The notes below the pieces were generated by a model. It was given only the letters and a program-made list of their open reading frames with translations, searched no databases and was not told the DNA's origin. Shown one piece after another: positions 18,151 through 27,168 of a DNA stretch of 64,000 bases (its first letter is position 1; every line of letters starts with the position of its first letter). The stretch is from positions 62,001 to 126,000 of the forward strand of contig NZ_JARAMP010000012.1 of assembly GCF_028802875.1 (NCBI RefSeq), given 5' to 3'. Made by a program: the position numbers and the translations under genes. The DNA is from Seohaeicola sp024304985. GTDB lineage: Bacteria > Pseudomonadota > Alphaproteobacteria > Rhodobacterales > Rhodobacteraceae.

Positions 18151-19469
18151 CACATGGCGTAATCTGAGGGACAGCTCTCGTGCTACGCTACCGCTTTCAT
18201 CAGCATGGAGGAGAAGATGAAGCATTTTGTGGGACTCGACGTGTCTATGAAGGAAACTGCCGTCTGCGGTTTTGGACGATCCCGGCCAACGTGTTTGGGA
18301 AGGCAGCGTGCCCAGTTCGGCCGAGACGATTGCAGCGATCATGCGTGAGAAGGCCCCGGATCTGGTGCGGGCAGGTATGGAAACGGGCCCTCAAGCCGTC
18401 TGGCTTTGGCATGCCCTGCGGGAGAAAGGGATCACAGTCGATTGCATTCACGCACGGCGTGCTGCTGCCGCATTGAAACTGCAAGCCAACAAAACGGATC
18501 GCAACGATGCCTTCGGGCTTGCCCGTTTGGTGCACAGCGGCTGGTATGAACCGGTGGCGATCAAGTCCTTTGAACGTTACCGCATGCGTGCCGTTCTGAC
18601 GGCGCGGGAGCGTATCGTGCGCATGTGCACGACGATGATCAATCAGATCAGAGGCTTGGCCAAGACTTTCGGATTACAGCTGTCGACGGGTAAAGGGCAG
18701 GTCTTCGAGCAGTCAGTGCGCCGCGCGTTGCCAGTCGATGCCGTTTTGCGCGATCTGTTTGAAAGCCTGCTGTCCGTGCTGTCCGGGCTCAAGGACCAGC
18801 GCCGGGCATTTGACCGGCAACTCGCTCGCTTCGCACGAGAAGACGAGGCTTGCCGTATCGTCTCAAGTGCCCCCGGTGTCGGCAGTCTTACGGCGATCGC
18901 CTTCGTGACGGCTGTGGACGACCCAACTCGGTTCCGGTCAGCCTGCGACGTCGGTGCCTATCTTGGGCTGACGCCCAAGCGCTATCAGTCGGGCGAGGTC
19001 GACATCGGCGGGCGGATATCAAAGACGGGAGATCGCTTGACCCGCAAGCTGCTATTCGAGGCTGCCACAGTGATCCTGTATCGCGCTTCGCCTTCGATTG
19101 CATTGAAGCAGTGGGGTTTGCGACTGAGCGCCCGATCCGGGAGCTGGAAAGCCCGCGTCGCACTGGCGCGCAAGCTGGCCGTTACGCTTCTGACCATGTG
19201 GAAAACAAACACGATGTTCGAGAACAGGAGCTTCACCACATAATTTTGAGACAACCGAACGCCAGGCACGTTCCGGGTCTGGCCAAAGTCATCTCGCGAC
19301 GCGCTTTGCTGCACGCCCCCGACATCGGCGATGACAGCGTGAATCACATCGAGAGACTTTCAAGCATGGCGCCATTGTGAGGCAGTTCTGAACACCTGAC
19401 CTCGAAGACGACAACGCAATGGGAGCACCGCGACATAGAAGACCTGGAAATTGCATTGACCGATTAGAC
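18151..19469 (+). mobile_element. IS110-family element 1, inserted in IS3 orfB
   Basis: About 1.3 kb between the separated orfB codons GTA AAT (ends 18150) and GAT AAG (starts 19470). It carries a frameshifted IS110-type transposase. There are 66 bases before the gene and about 226 after it, so the longer noncoding end is downstream of the transposase, as in the IS1111 subgroup. Terminal repeats are not evident. Exact ends are uncertain by a few bases. Confidence 0.75.
18217..19243 (+). pseudogene. IS110-family transposase, frameshifted
   Basis: The ATG at 18217 (GGAGGAGAAG upstream) gives VGLDVSMKETAVC, the RuvC-like start with the first catalytic Asp. An extra G at 18268/18269 then shifts the frame. 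The remainder reads open from LDDPGQ through KTDRNDAFGLA to the C-terminal block APGVGSLTA and GRISKTGDRLTRKLLFEAA, ending at 19243. Correcting one base restores about 341 aa. The single early frameshift implies recent inactivation. Confidence 0.85.
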
Positions 19470-19790
19470 GATAAGCGCGTAGAGCGGATTTGGCGGCGGG
19501 AGGGGCTTAAAGTCCCACAGAAACAGGCTAAGAAGGGAAGGCTCTGGCTGAATGACGGGTCGTGTGTCCGTCTCCGGCCAGAACGCCCAAACCATGTCTG
19601 GTCCTATGATTTCGTGCAGGACCGAACGCATGACGGGCGGCTGTTTCGCACCCTCAACATCATCGATGAGTTCACGAAGGAGGCCATGGTGATCCGCGTC
19701 AAACGCAGGCTTAATTCCGTCGACGTGGTCGACGCCTTGACCGACCTGTTCATCCTGCGCGGTCCGCCGGAATACATAAGATCCGACAAC
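19470..19790 (+). pseudogene. IS3-family orfB, middle fragment
   Basis: Continues the transposase from KRVERIWRREGLKVPQKQ into the catalytic core, with WSYDFVQD (first DDE Asp) and IIDEFTKEAMVI. It stops at GACAAC (IRSDN, second Asp), where the second IS110-family element is inserted. The rest of the catalytic domain is at 21419. Confidence 0.85.
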
Positions 19791-19805
19791 GTCCTATGTC
19801 GGGAA

Positions 19806-19992
19806 CTTTTGGCTGTTTAAGTCAGCAGGTCATGGGGGCATCCGGCGAACCGGATGCCCTGAATCGTTGCCCAGACGGGCTCTGCCGTCAAGAAATGATC
19901 TCTTCCATAGCAAACACAGGGTACGCGCGGTTGCGGCCCTCACCGTCCTCAATACGAGATCCCAAATCCCAAGCAGAAGGCCCAAACATTAT
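19806..19992 (-). ncRNA. Candidate guide (bridge/seek) RNA region of the IS110-family element
   Basis: Noncoding end downstream of the transposase, where IS1111-group elements encode their targeting RNA. It contains a perfect 10-bp hairpin, GGGCATCCGG (19836-19845) and CCGGATGCCC (19850-19859), with a four-base loop. On the minus strand the loop is TTCG. No transcript boundary or target-binding loop can be assigned by eye, so this is a positional and structural inference. Confidence 0.4.
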
Positions 19993-21282
19993 CTACGAGG
20001 TCAGCGAATTGCCTCCACGGCTGCTACAGAGAGAGGTCCTTCCGCCTGGGCTCACCCCTTCGAAGAAGGGGCGATAGGGTGCGCCGTGATTGACCACGGC
20101 GTGTACGGCGCGCGCCATCTTGGCCGCGATCGCGGTGTAAGCCTTTCGGCGTAGATGGGCATTGTGTCGATCCTTCGAGATGTATCGCTCGAACTTGTCC
20201 CGGAAGCTGTTGGTCCGCTTTAGCACGGCTGTTTGACCGGCCATCCAGAGCGTGCGGCGCAGCCGGGCGTTGCCATACTTCGAGATGCGGCTCTGGCCAC
20301 GGAACATGCCGGATTGCGTTGTGGCGAGGTCCATGCCGCAGAACTTCAGGAACTGTCGATGGTGCCGGAAGCGACGCAGGTCACCGGCCTCGGCCAGGAT
20401 GGTCATAGCGTTGATCGGGCCGATGCCGGGAATGGTCGTCAGCAGCTGAAAGTCGGGGAGATCGGACAGAAGCTCGACGGCCCGTGCCTCGATCTCATCG
20501 CGCTGTCGGATCAGACTGCGGCCCTCGGCTAACACGAGACGGAACATGCGGACCGCATCGGAGTCCGGGTGAACCGGCAGGCCTACAGATTCAACCGCCG
20601 TGTCGTAAATGTCTGAAAGCATACGTTCTTTGGAAACCTTGCGGCCGACAACCTGCCAAGCATCGGCGACGAAAGCCTCCCGGTCCATGGCCTTGATCAT
20701 GTGTGGTGTGGGATACTTCTCAAGGAATGCGAGAAACCAGTCGGTGCGGGAATTGCGGTGAAATCGCTCCGCCTCAGGGAAGTAGAGCGGCAGGTAATGC
20801 GTGAGGATGCGGTGCCACAACTCAGTCTTCGAGCGCGAAACTATCTCGTGGGTCTTCGACAGTTCCTGGATATCGGCTGTCCCGGTCACCAGCGGGTCGT
20901 GGAAGAATTGCACGGCCCCGATCTCCAGCATATGCAAAATGACCTGGGCGTCCTTGGGATCGTTCTTATCCCAGCTATTGTGCAGGGCCTCGCGCGTTCT
21001 GGCCAAGCCCACGGAAGAGACCAGCTTCAGGTCAAATCCGGCCAGGCCAAGATGGTGGGCCAAGGCACGGTGATAATTGCCGGTCGCCTCAAACCCGATC
21101 CTCACTGGCAGGTCATAGCTGGTAAGAGCTGCTGACAGGCGCTGAAAATCCTCCAGGGTGTTCGTAATTGTCATGCGGCGGCGGCGCTTTTTGCCCGGGA
21201 TGCCAATCAGCACCTCGTGCCGATGCTTGGAAATGTCGATAGCGACCAACACGGTCGTAGGGGTAGAATGGGTAGCGGTCAT
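19993..21282 (-). CDS. IS110-family transposase (DEDD recombinase), intact
   Basis: Full-length protein of 429 aa. N-terminal RuvC-like domain: VAIDISKHRHEV (first Asp), IGFEATGNYH (Glu), KNDPKDAQV (Asp pair). C-terminal serine domain: IPGIGPINAMTILAEAGDL and RGQSRISKYGNARLRR, with the serine of the Tnp2 domain. No frameshift or stop is seen, so the element could be active. Encoded opposite to the IS3 element it interrupts. Confidence 0.93.
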   Translation of the reverse strand: MTATHSTPTTVLVAIDISKHRHEVLIGIPGKKRRRRMTITNTLEDFQRLSAALTSYDLPVRIGFEATGNYHRALAHHLGLAGFDLKLVSSVGLARTREALHNSWDKNDPKDAQVILHMLEIGAVQFFHDPLVTGTADIQELSKTHEIVSRSKTELWHRILTHYLPLYFPEAERFHRNSRTDWFLAFLEKYPTPHMIKAMDREAFVADAWQVVGRKVSKERMLSDIYDTAVESVGLPVHPDSDAVRMFRLVLAEGRSLIRQRDEIEARAVELLSDLPDFQLLTTIPGIGPINAMTILAEAGDLRRFRHHRQFLKFCGMDLATTQSGMFRGQSRISKYGNARLRRTLWMAGQTAVLKRTNSFRDKFERYISKDRHNAHLRRKAYTAIAAKMARAVHAVVNHGAPYRPFFEGVSPGGRTSLCSSRGGNSLTS

Positions 21283-21418
21283 AGCCGGTCTCCTCAGCAG
21301 TGTGGTTGTGCAAAACCACTGTTGAGACCTGAGACCCGGCTATGGCCACCCGCTGCGCAATTTAGAGGCTGCGCAGGCGGCCATAACCTACCAGCAGCCC
21401 TTCTTCCCGACGTGCTAC

Positions 21419-21712
21419 GGCGCGGAATTTATCGCCAAAAAGGTGCGAGCTTGGATCGGAGCAGTCGGTGCCAAGACGGCTTTCATCGAACCAGGATCAC
21501 CCTGGGAAAACGGCTACTGCGAAAGCTTCAATGCCAGGTTCCGGGACGAGCTTCTGAACGGTGAGGTCTTCTACTCGCTACGCGAGGCCCAGATTCTGAT
21601 CGAGAAGTGGCGGCGCCACTACAACACAGTCAGACCGCACAGCGCTCTGGGATACCGGCCACCAGCACCCGAAAGCATCGTCTCAATAGACCAGAGGCCG
21701 ACCATGCACTAA
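21419..21712 (+). pseudogene. IS3-family orfB, last fragment
   Basis: Resumes with GAEFIAKKVRAWI and contains the third DDE residue in PWENGYCESFN, then the conserved end YNTVRPHSALGYRPPAPE and the stop at 21710-21712. Joined to the two earlier fragments it completes an ordinary IS3 transposase, which shows that both IS110-family insertions occurred without loss of orfB sequence. Confidence 0.88.
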
Positions 21713-21785
21713 CATTTACACCGGACCACTCGATGGGGGCAGCCCACTGACCGGGCGAACGCTTTCGACCGATACCCGTTACAAT

Positions 21786-21827
21786 CGGGGTGCTGTCTGG
21801 GACGGATGCCATCCCCACAGCACCCCG
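21786..21827. terminator. Strong hairpin between IS3 and the IclR gene
   Basis: CGGGGTGCTGT (21786-21796) pairs perfectly with ACAGCACCCCG (21817-21827); inner bases can pair further (GGGA/TCCC). It lies about 70 bases past the end of the minus-strand IclR gene and could terminate it, although no U-tract follows on that strand. Confidence 0.5.
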
Positions 21828-21896
21828 AACTGGTGTTCACCCCTTCAGGTTATCCAGTCCAATACCGACGCGCAGGGTAGAACCCGCCGGATCAGT

Positions 21897-22721
21897 TCAC
21901 GGCATGCGCAGCTGACGTGTGCGGGATTTGAGCGCCTGACCGTTCTTGCCCAGGGTGTGAACAATCTCCTCACACATGATCTTAACAATCTCCTTCTCAG
22001 ATCGCAGGATCACATCTGTCGGGGCGCCAACCCCGACAGCGAAAAGGCGCGAGCTGAGATGGTTGGGAAACGGCATCGAGATCAAGCCGGCACCTTTCAC
22101 GACCTGATCGGTCGAAAGATAATACCCCTTTGCACGGGTCTCGGCCAACGAGTCGAGAAAGGCTTTCACGTCCACCGCCGGCGTGCCGGGCGCGCGATAG
22201 GCATTGATCTTTCGGAGCAGGCGGCCCACCTCTTCTTCGCTGAAACGGCTCATCAGAACCCGCCCCACGCCAGAGTTTCCCAGTGGGCGCCGCGCACCGA
22301 GTGAAATGTGGTGGATCGGCGATTTCTTCGGACGGATCACTTGCAGATACTCGGCTTCGTCACCGTTCTTTGTGGCCAGAACCACCACATGCTGCGTCCG
22401 TTCCGAAATTGTCTTGAGCAGCCGCTGTATGATGCCTTCGCCAAACAGGTCAGGGTTCATCCAGGAACCAAGCAAGGGGACGCGCTCGGTGGGAAAGTAG
22501 TTCTTCTTCTGGGCATCATGCGTCAGAAAGCCGAGCTTTACCAGACTCTTGAGCAGCGCCGAGGTGCTCGACTGCGGATAGCCCAGTTTTCTGGACACTT
22601 CCACGACCGACAGCGGCCGGCGCACCTCGTCGAAATATACCAATGTTTGACAGGTTCGGGCGACCGATTTTACGATGTGATCCCCGCCCCCCTGAATCGA
22701 AGTTCGAACCGTGTCTCCCAT
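21897..22721 (-). CDS. IclR-family transcriptional regulator
   Basis: Regulator of 274 aa from the ATG at 22721; a longer in-frame start at 22778 reaches into a spacer and is less likely. The N-terminal winged helix spans about residues 15-75 (KSVARTCQTLVYFD; YPQSSTSALLKSLVKLGFL) and is followed by an IclR effector domain (NSGVGRVLMSRF, GYYLSTDQVVKGAGLISMPF). It is the gene immediately downstream of the ruined acyl-CoA synthetase on the same strand, about 135 bases away, and may once have controlled that operon. Confidence 0.9.
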   Translation of the reverse strand: MGDTVRTSIQGGGDHIVKSVARTCQTLVYFDEVRRPLSVVEVSRKLGYPQSSTSALLKSLVKLGFLTHDAQKKNYFPTERVPLLGSWMNPDLFGEGIIQRLLKTISERTQHVVVLATKNGDEAEYLQVIRPKKSPIHHISLGARRPLGNSGVGRVLMSRFSEEEVGRLLRKINAYRAPGTPAVDVKAFLDSLAETRAKGYYLSTDQVVKGAGLISMPFPNHLSSRLFAVGVGAPTDVILRSEKEIVKIMCEEIVHTLGKNGQALKSRTRQLRMP

Positions 22722-24539
22722 AACCCCCCCCCTGTGTGCACGTATATGAACGCCATTCACAAAAGGATGCCCACGCATGCAAATCCTGTCAATGGTTCGT
22801 TTTCGGCTTGTCGCGCGCTGAACGAGACCAGGTGAACGGAGCGTGTCGGGCCGGGTGTCAGTCGCCTCCTCGCCCGGCCGGGATGACCACTGCGTCCACG
22901 GCTAGGGCACCCTCGCCACGGACACCGACGATCATCGGATTGACATCAATGGCCACAAGCGCTGCCCCGTGGTGGGCTGCATACGCCGACAGACGCGCCA
23001 GGGCCTCGGCGATGGCGTCGATGTCACGTTCGAGCGCGCCCCGGAAAGCGTCCAAAAGTTTTCGGCTGCGGATTTCGTCGATCATGCGGCGTGCTTCGGC
23101 CGGGCCGAAGGGCGCAACCCGGAAGGACACGTCTCCCATGGCCTCGACCAGCACCCCGCCCAGGCCGAACATGACCACCGGGCCGAAAGCCGGATCCTGT
23201 GTCACGCCCAGGATCGCTTCCAGACCGGGCGCGGCCTGCTCCGCCACCACCAGACCGTCGAGCCTCGCCTCCGGCATCTTCTCGGCGGCCAGCTTCAGGA
23301 TGCGCGCGCCCGCAGTGCGGACCTCCTCGGCCGAGCGCAGGTTCAGCGCGACACCTCCGATATCGGATTTGTGCAGAATGTCGGGCGACGCGATTTTGAG
23401 AACAACCGGATAGCCCATGCTATCGGCCGCGGCGCCGGCTGCCGCCGGGGTCGCCGCAAGCGTTTCGCGCACGATCGCGATACCGGCCTCGGCGAGCAGG
23501 GCCTTTGCCTCGATCTCGTTAACCATTGCGTCCGGGAAGGGCGACAGGCCTGACAGTTCGGGAATGGGATCGGATTCGCCTGCGCGCCTAAAGGAGCGTG
23601 CGAAATAGCGCAATCCGGCCATCGCACGCACCGCACGGGTCGGCTCCTCGAAGACGATGAACCCGGTGGGTTCGTAGGCGGCGCGCCCTTCCGGCTCGGT
23701 CAGCGAGCAGAACAGCAAGGGTTTGCCGGGAAACTTCACACGGGTTCTTTCCAGAATGGCCCGGATCGCCTCGTTCAGGTCCGCGACCAGTCCGACCGTG
23801 GACATGAAGATGATCGCAGCGTCGATATGGCCGTCGCCGAACAACACATCCATGTTGGTTTCCAGCAGGTCGATCTGGTTCACAAGTTGCGCCGTCACGT
23901 CCACCGGGTTCCGCACGCCTGCGAAGGGCAGAACCTCCTTGAGCTTCTTTTGTGCATGATCCGGCAGGGCCGGCACTTCTAGGCCGCAGTCCTCGGCCTC
24001 ATCAGCCATCAGCACCCCGACACCGCCCTAGATGGTCACGATGCCCAGCCGGTCGCCTTTCATCAGCGAAGCGGACTCCGAACAGGCGTAGGTGACGTCG
24101 AACATCTCATCCACCGACCGGGCACGGTAGACACCGTATTGACGGAAGGCCGCATCATAGATGGTATCAGAGCCCGCGAGGGATGCAGTGTGCGACTGCG
24201 CCGCCTCGGCGCCAACCGCGCTGCGCCCGACCTTCATCATGATCACCGGCTTGGATTTGGCCCGCGCGAGTTCCAGCGCTTCGACCAGACGGTCGCGGTC
24301 CGTCGAGCCCTCAAGATAGCCCATGATCACCTTGGTATCTTCATCCTCGGCGCAATAAGCCACGGCATCGGCAAAATCGACATCGCAGGAATTGCCCGTC
24401 GTCGCCCAGATGTTGACTCCTAGGCCGCGCATCCGCACCAGCGTCATGCAATAGGATCCGAAGGCACCGTTCTGACTGATAATCGACACGCCGCCGGGCC
24501 GGGGCAGATGTTTATCGACCCCCGGTGTGAATGTCGCAT

Positions 24540-24547
24540 AAAGGTTT
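24540..24547. repeat. Target-site duplication, left copy
   Basis: AAAGGTTT, repeated directly at 26713-26720 on the other side of the IS1595-type element. Eight bases is the duplication size of that family. Confidence 0.9.
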
Positions 24548-24571
24548 TGCCGTGTCCGCAAATCGTGTTGG

Positions 24572-24728
24572 GTAAAATAGCTGTAGGAAAATCGAGGCAG
24601 GCCAATCAGTCCATTTCTTTGGGTAGTGCGGCTTGGCTTAGAGCCATTTGCGGGTCAGATAATATACCCCGCGACCTCTTCCGAGGAAATCTTGGGAAGC
24701 CGTCTGGATTGCCACAAATGCGTTCATC
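24572..24728. other. Non-coding right flank of the methyltransferase inside the IS
   Basis: About 157 bases between the terminal repeat and the end of the methyltransferase gene. No gene, clear hairpin or promoter was recognised. Confidence 0.4.
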
Positions 24729-25460
24729 TTACGGCGCAACCACCAAACGGTAACCGCAATCACGTCCCTCAAGTTGACGAAGATACCCATATTTTTGATC
24801 CCACTGGCCACTTTCGAGGTCGCACCGAAGCCTCTCGACACCAGGAGACACGTCTCCAATCTTCCAGAATGAGGACATCGCAGCTCGAACTCTCGCATCG
24901 AGATAGGCAGCTGGTCTACGCCAGTAAGCCGCCCCAAATCCGTCCGTGCAATCATGAGGAACGAGGACTGGAGTCACGCTGACTGGGCCGAGCCATTCCG
25001 CGTAGTGGTCAAGTTTTGGCATAACTCCTGCATCAATAGTGGCAAGCTCTGGAAAGTAGTCAAGCAACCAAAAATCGTGAAAAGCCGGATCATAGGTCAG
25101 GATCACTATTGGTCCACGTGACACGCGACGCATCTCACTCATGCCTCTCGCTTTATCGGTCCAGTGGTGCACTGTAAGAACTCCCATTACAGCGTCGAAT
25201 GCTCCGTCAGCAAATGGCAGATTTTCAACCACCCCCTGCACTACCGGTGCTCCTGAAGCAGGTCTCTGCGCAATCATCGCACTGGACGGCTCAAGCGCTA
25301 TTACGGTTCGATCTGTTGGTTCGTAAGACCCTGCTCCAGCACCTACGTTCAAGACGGTGCTCGCTTTGCCAAGTGCTGCGTGTATCGGGGCCGCGATCCT
25401 CATGTCGGGACGTCGTAGCTCGGCATAATTTAGACCGATGGTGTCGTAGAGATTGGTCAT
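24729..25460 (-). CDS. Class I SAM-dependent methyltransferase (IS passenger)
   Basis: Protein of 243 aa from the ATG at 25460. Rossmann-type methyltransferase: motif I VLNVGAGAGSYE (residues 36-47), an acidic strand-2 end in VIALEPS, and the LPFADGAFDAVMGVLTVHHW region typical of UbiE/small-molecule methyltransferases. The acceptor cannot be predicted. It is not part of the host pathway: it lies wholly within the IS1595-type element, about 190 bases after the transposase and in the same direction. Its GC content and codon use appear lower than those of host genes. It may give the element a selectable trait. Confidence 0.88.
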   Translation of the reverse strand: MTNLYDTIGLNYAELRRPDMRIAAPIHAALGKASTVLNVGAGAGSYEPTDRTVIALEPSSAMIAQRPASGAPVVQGVVENLPFADGAFDAVMGVLTVHHWTDKARGMSEMRRVSRGPIVILTYDPAFHDFWLLDYFPELATIDAGVMPKLDHYAEWLGPVSVTPVLVPHDCTDGFGAAYWRRPAAYLDARVRAAMSSFWKIGDVSPGVERLRCDLESGQWDQKYGYLRQLEGRDCGYRLVVAP

Positions 25461-25652
25461 ACTCGGTCTTTCTTTGGTGTATCCCAATACGAAAGGCGGC
25501 TGAACCTACATTAGCACCCATCTGTGCGCATTGCAGCCCCCGGCGAAGGTGGACGCAGGGCAGTCATTGCGTTTCAGACATTGGTATTACTCAGTTACCC
25601 CCGCTACCCCCGCGAAATGCCAGTCTGGCCTGATATCGCCACTTGTGAACTC

Positions 25653-26634
25653 TCATATTGTTCGAAAAACCTCAACTGGATCGCGTTTCAAGGACCTCGC
25701 AATGAACCAGCAAATATAGCCTTCGAGATACTTGCTGGCTGGGCCGCGGAAAGGCCGGATAAAGGTCTTATATAGTTGGTGGAGCGAGTTAGTATTCTGG
25801 ATGTGGTAGGCTGACGAGATGCCGGTTGATGTCTGTTTCGGTTTGATTTCGACATGAGTTATTTGCCTGCGCGAAGTGAAGTTCTTGTAGCCAGAAAGGC
25901 CATCAGAGCACAGGACGGTATCTGGGGCCACGAACGGCGCAAGCGCGGCCTCAATCGTCTTGTCTGTTCGGTTTGGAATGCGTTCGGCCCGACGGGCGCC
26001 GTTCCGATCTACCGGCGTCAGAATGGGCACCTGCCAGCGCGACAGCCCTCGCATCATGGGAATACCCTCCTTGCCATACTCATGCAAGCGCAGGGTGGCT
26101 TGCAGGATTGCGCAGATGATTGACCCATTCACGCGATCCCTTTCGCGACTCCCGCTGAAAGGTTTCATCTACCTCGACGATACCTGCGAAGACTTCAGAA
26201 GATGATCCAGACAATCCATCGAGAATGATCATGCGCCAGCGCCAGATGGTGTATTTATTCACGCCCAAGGCATCGGCGAGGCGTCGAACCGGCGAAGGCG
26301 GTGCATCTCCCATCATGTCACGGAGAACTTCCAGGAAAAGATCAGGGCGGTGAATATAACGAATGATCGAGGTTGTTCGCCCCGAGTAGGTTTTGAGGCA
26401 GCCAGAGCAGCGATATCGCTGGACCTTCGTTTTCGTTGTGCCCCATTTCTGGCGCGCCTCGCAGTCGCAAAACGGGCACTTGTGTTCTTGCTCTGTTCGT
26501 GTTTCGATTTCGGCAAGCGCTTCGGATCTCCTGCGAACCTCCTGAAAGGCGGTCCCAGCTACCGCTATTTGTGCAGGACTCAGGTGAGAAATTCGGTCCA
26601 GGAACCGGCGAAAATCGTGGTTTCTCAAAGGCAT
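25653..26634 (-). pseudogene. IS1595-family (ISXO2-like) transposase, frameshifted
   Basis: The first part, 26634 to about 26100, has a zinc ribbon (CPFCDCEARQKWG and YRCSGCLKTYS), a helix-turn-helix (LADALGVNKYTIWRW) and the first catalytic Asp in VEVDETFQRESRKG. The frame then shifts near 26100, and the second part continues YGKEGIPMMRGLSRWQVPIL, second Asp in LCSDGLSGYKNF, and HIQNTNSLHQ with the final Glu in YLEGYICWF, stopping at 25653. The two parts add up to a normal transposase. Either a recent mutation or programmed frameshifting could explain it; mutation is more likely. Confidence 0.85.
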
Positions 26635-26712
26635 CTCCGGAATGGTTTACGGAGGGATATTGGCCGAATGTGAAAACACGAAGGCTAACCAACACGATTT
26701 GCGGACACGGCA

Positions 26713-26720
26713 AAAGGTTT
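26713..26720. repeat. Target-site duplication, right copy
   Basis: AAAGGTTT, the direct repeat of 24540-24547, flanking the IS1595-type element. Confidence 0.9.
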
Positions 26721-27168
26721 TGGCGGACATTTGCGATGCCAAGGCAGTTCGGCCCGACCAGCCGCATCCCCGCTTCACGGGCGATATCGACCATGCGCGC
26801 CTGAAGCGCCGCGCCTTCGGCATCGACCTCGGAGAAACCGGAGCTGAAGATCACCGCCCCGCCCACGCCACGGGCGGCGCATTCCTCGATCGCCTTGGCG
26901 GCCAGCGAAGCAGGCAGCGCGATCACCGCCAGATCCGGAACCAGCGGTGCCTCGGCAAGCGACGGATAGGCGGGCAGGCCCTGCACCTCGGCGGATTTCG
27001 GGTTGATTGGCAGGATCGGGCCCGCGAACCCGCGCCGCCTGAGAAAGTCCACTGGCCGCCCGCCGATGCGCCTGGGGTCGCTTGAAGCGCCTATCACGGC
27101 AACAGATCGTGGGGCGAAATTGGCATCCATTCAGTTAATTCGCATGGTACCTCTCTTGAAACTCAGGA

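Larger units (their letters stand above)
19791..21418 (-). mobile_element. IS110-family element 2 (IS1111-like), inserted in IS3 orfB
   Basis: A 1.63-kb element between orfB codons GAC AAC (ends 19790) and GGC GCG GAA (starts 21419). It has 8-bp subterminal inverted repeats, GTCGGGAA (19798-19805) and TTCCCGAC (21404-21411), each exactly seven bases from an inferred end. Subterminal repeats are a mark of the IS1111 subgroup. The transposase is intact and runs on the minus strand, with 202 noncoding bases after it and 136 before it. Confidence 0.85.
17576..21741 (+). mobile_element. IS3-family element (IS407-like) split by two IS110-family insertions
   Basis: Left end TGCCCCCACTGAAGTGGTCC (17576-17595) is an imperfect inverted match to the right end, whose complement reads TGCCCCCATCGAGTGGTCC (21723-21741). 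The element encodes orfA intact, but orfB is broken at 18150 and again at 19790 by two different IS110-family elements. Removing both leaves about 1.2 kb, the normal IS3 size. Flanking bases do not show a target duplication, so a rearrangement or old insertion is likely. Confidence 0.8.
24548..26712 (-). mobile_element. IS1595-type element with a methyltransferase passenger gene
   Basis: A 2165-bp element with perfect 24-bp terminal inverted repeats (24548-24571, starting TGCCGTGTCCGC, and 26689-26712) and an 8-bp target duplication AAAGGTTT. It carries an ISXO2-like transposase gene (frameshifted) and, downstream on the same strand, an intact SAM-dependent methyltransferase gene. Both are visibly richer in A and T than the surrounding catabolic genes. 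IS1595 members with passenger genes are known; perfect ends and duplication indicate a recent insertion. Confidence 0.9.
22858..27130 (-). pseudogene. ADP-forming acyl-CoA synthetase, broken by an IS and an amber codon
   Basis: The N-terminal CoA-binding part runs from the ATG at 27130 to 26713 (VAVIGASSDPRRIGG, SGFSEVDAEG, RLVGPNCLGI). The central part is at 24547-24031, with SQNGAFGSY and the phospho-His motif SHTASLAGSD. The C-terminal ATP-grasp part ends at 22858, with VLKIASPDILHKSDIGGV and GLGGVLVEAMGD. Removing the IS1595-type element (24548-26712) and one 8-bp duplication leaves exactly 2100 bases, or 700 codons. A second defect, TAG at 24028-24030 (codon 310), sits where relatives have the Ser of SGGVGVLMAD; TCG to TAG is a one-base change. 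Clearly non-functional as a single protein. Confidence 0.92.

Noticed and set aside
18151..19469. Subterminal inverted repeats in IS110-family element 1
   Set aside because: Only a 5-bp TAATC/GATTA match at unequal distances was found, too short to rely on.
17571..21746. Target-site duplication around the IS3 element
   Set aside because: Bases outside the two ends (TTGAG and GCCCA) do not match.
22724..22734. Run of C residues before the IclR start
   Set aside because: A short homopolymer upstream of the start with no clear ribosome-site role; could be phase-variable but nothing else supports that.
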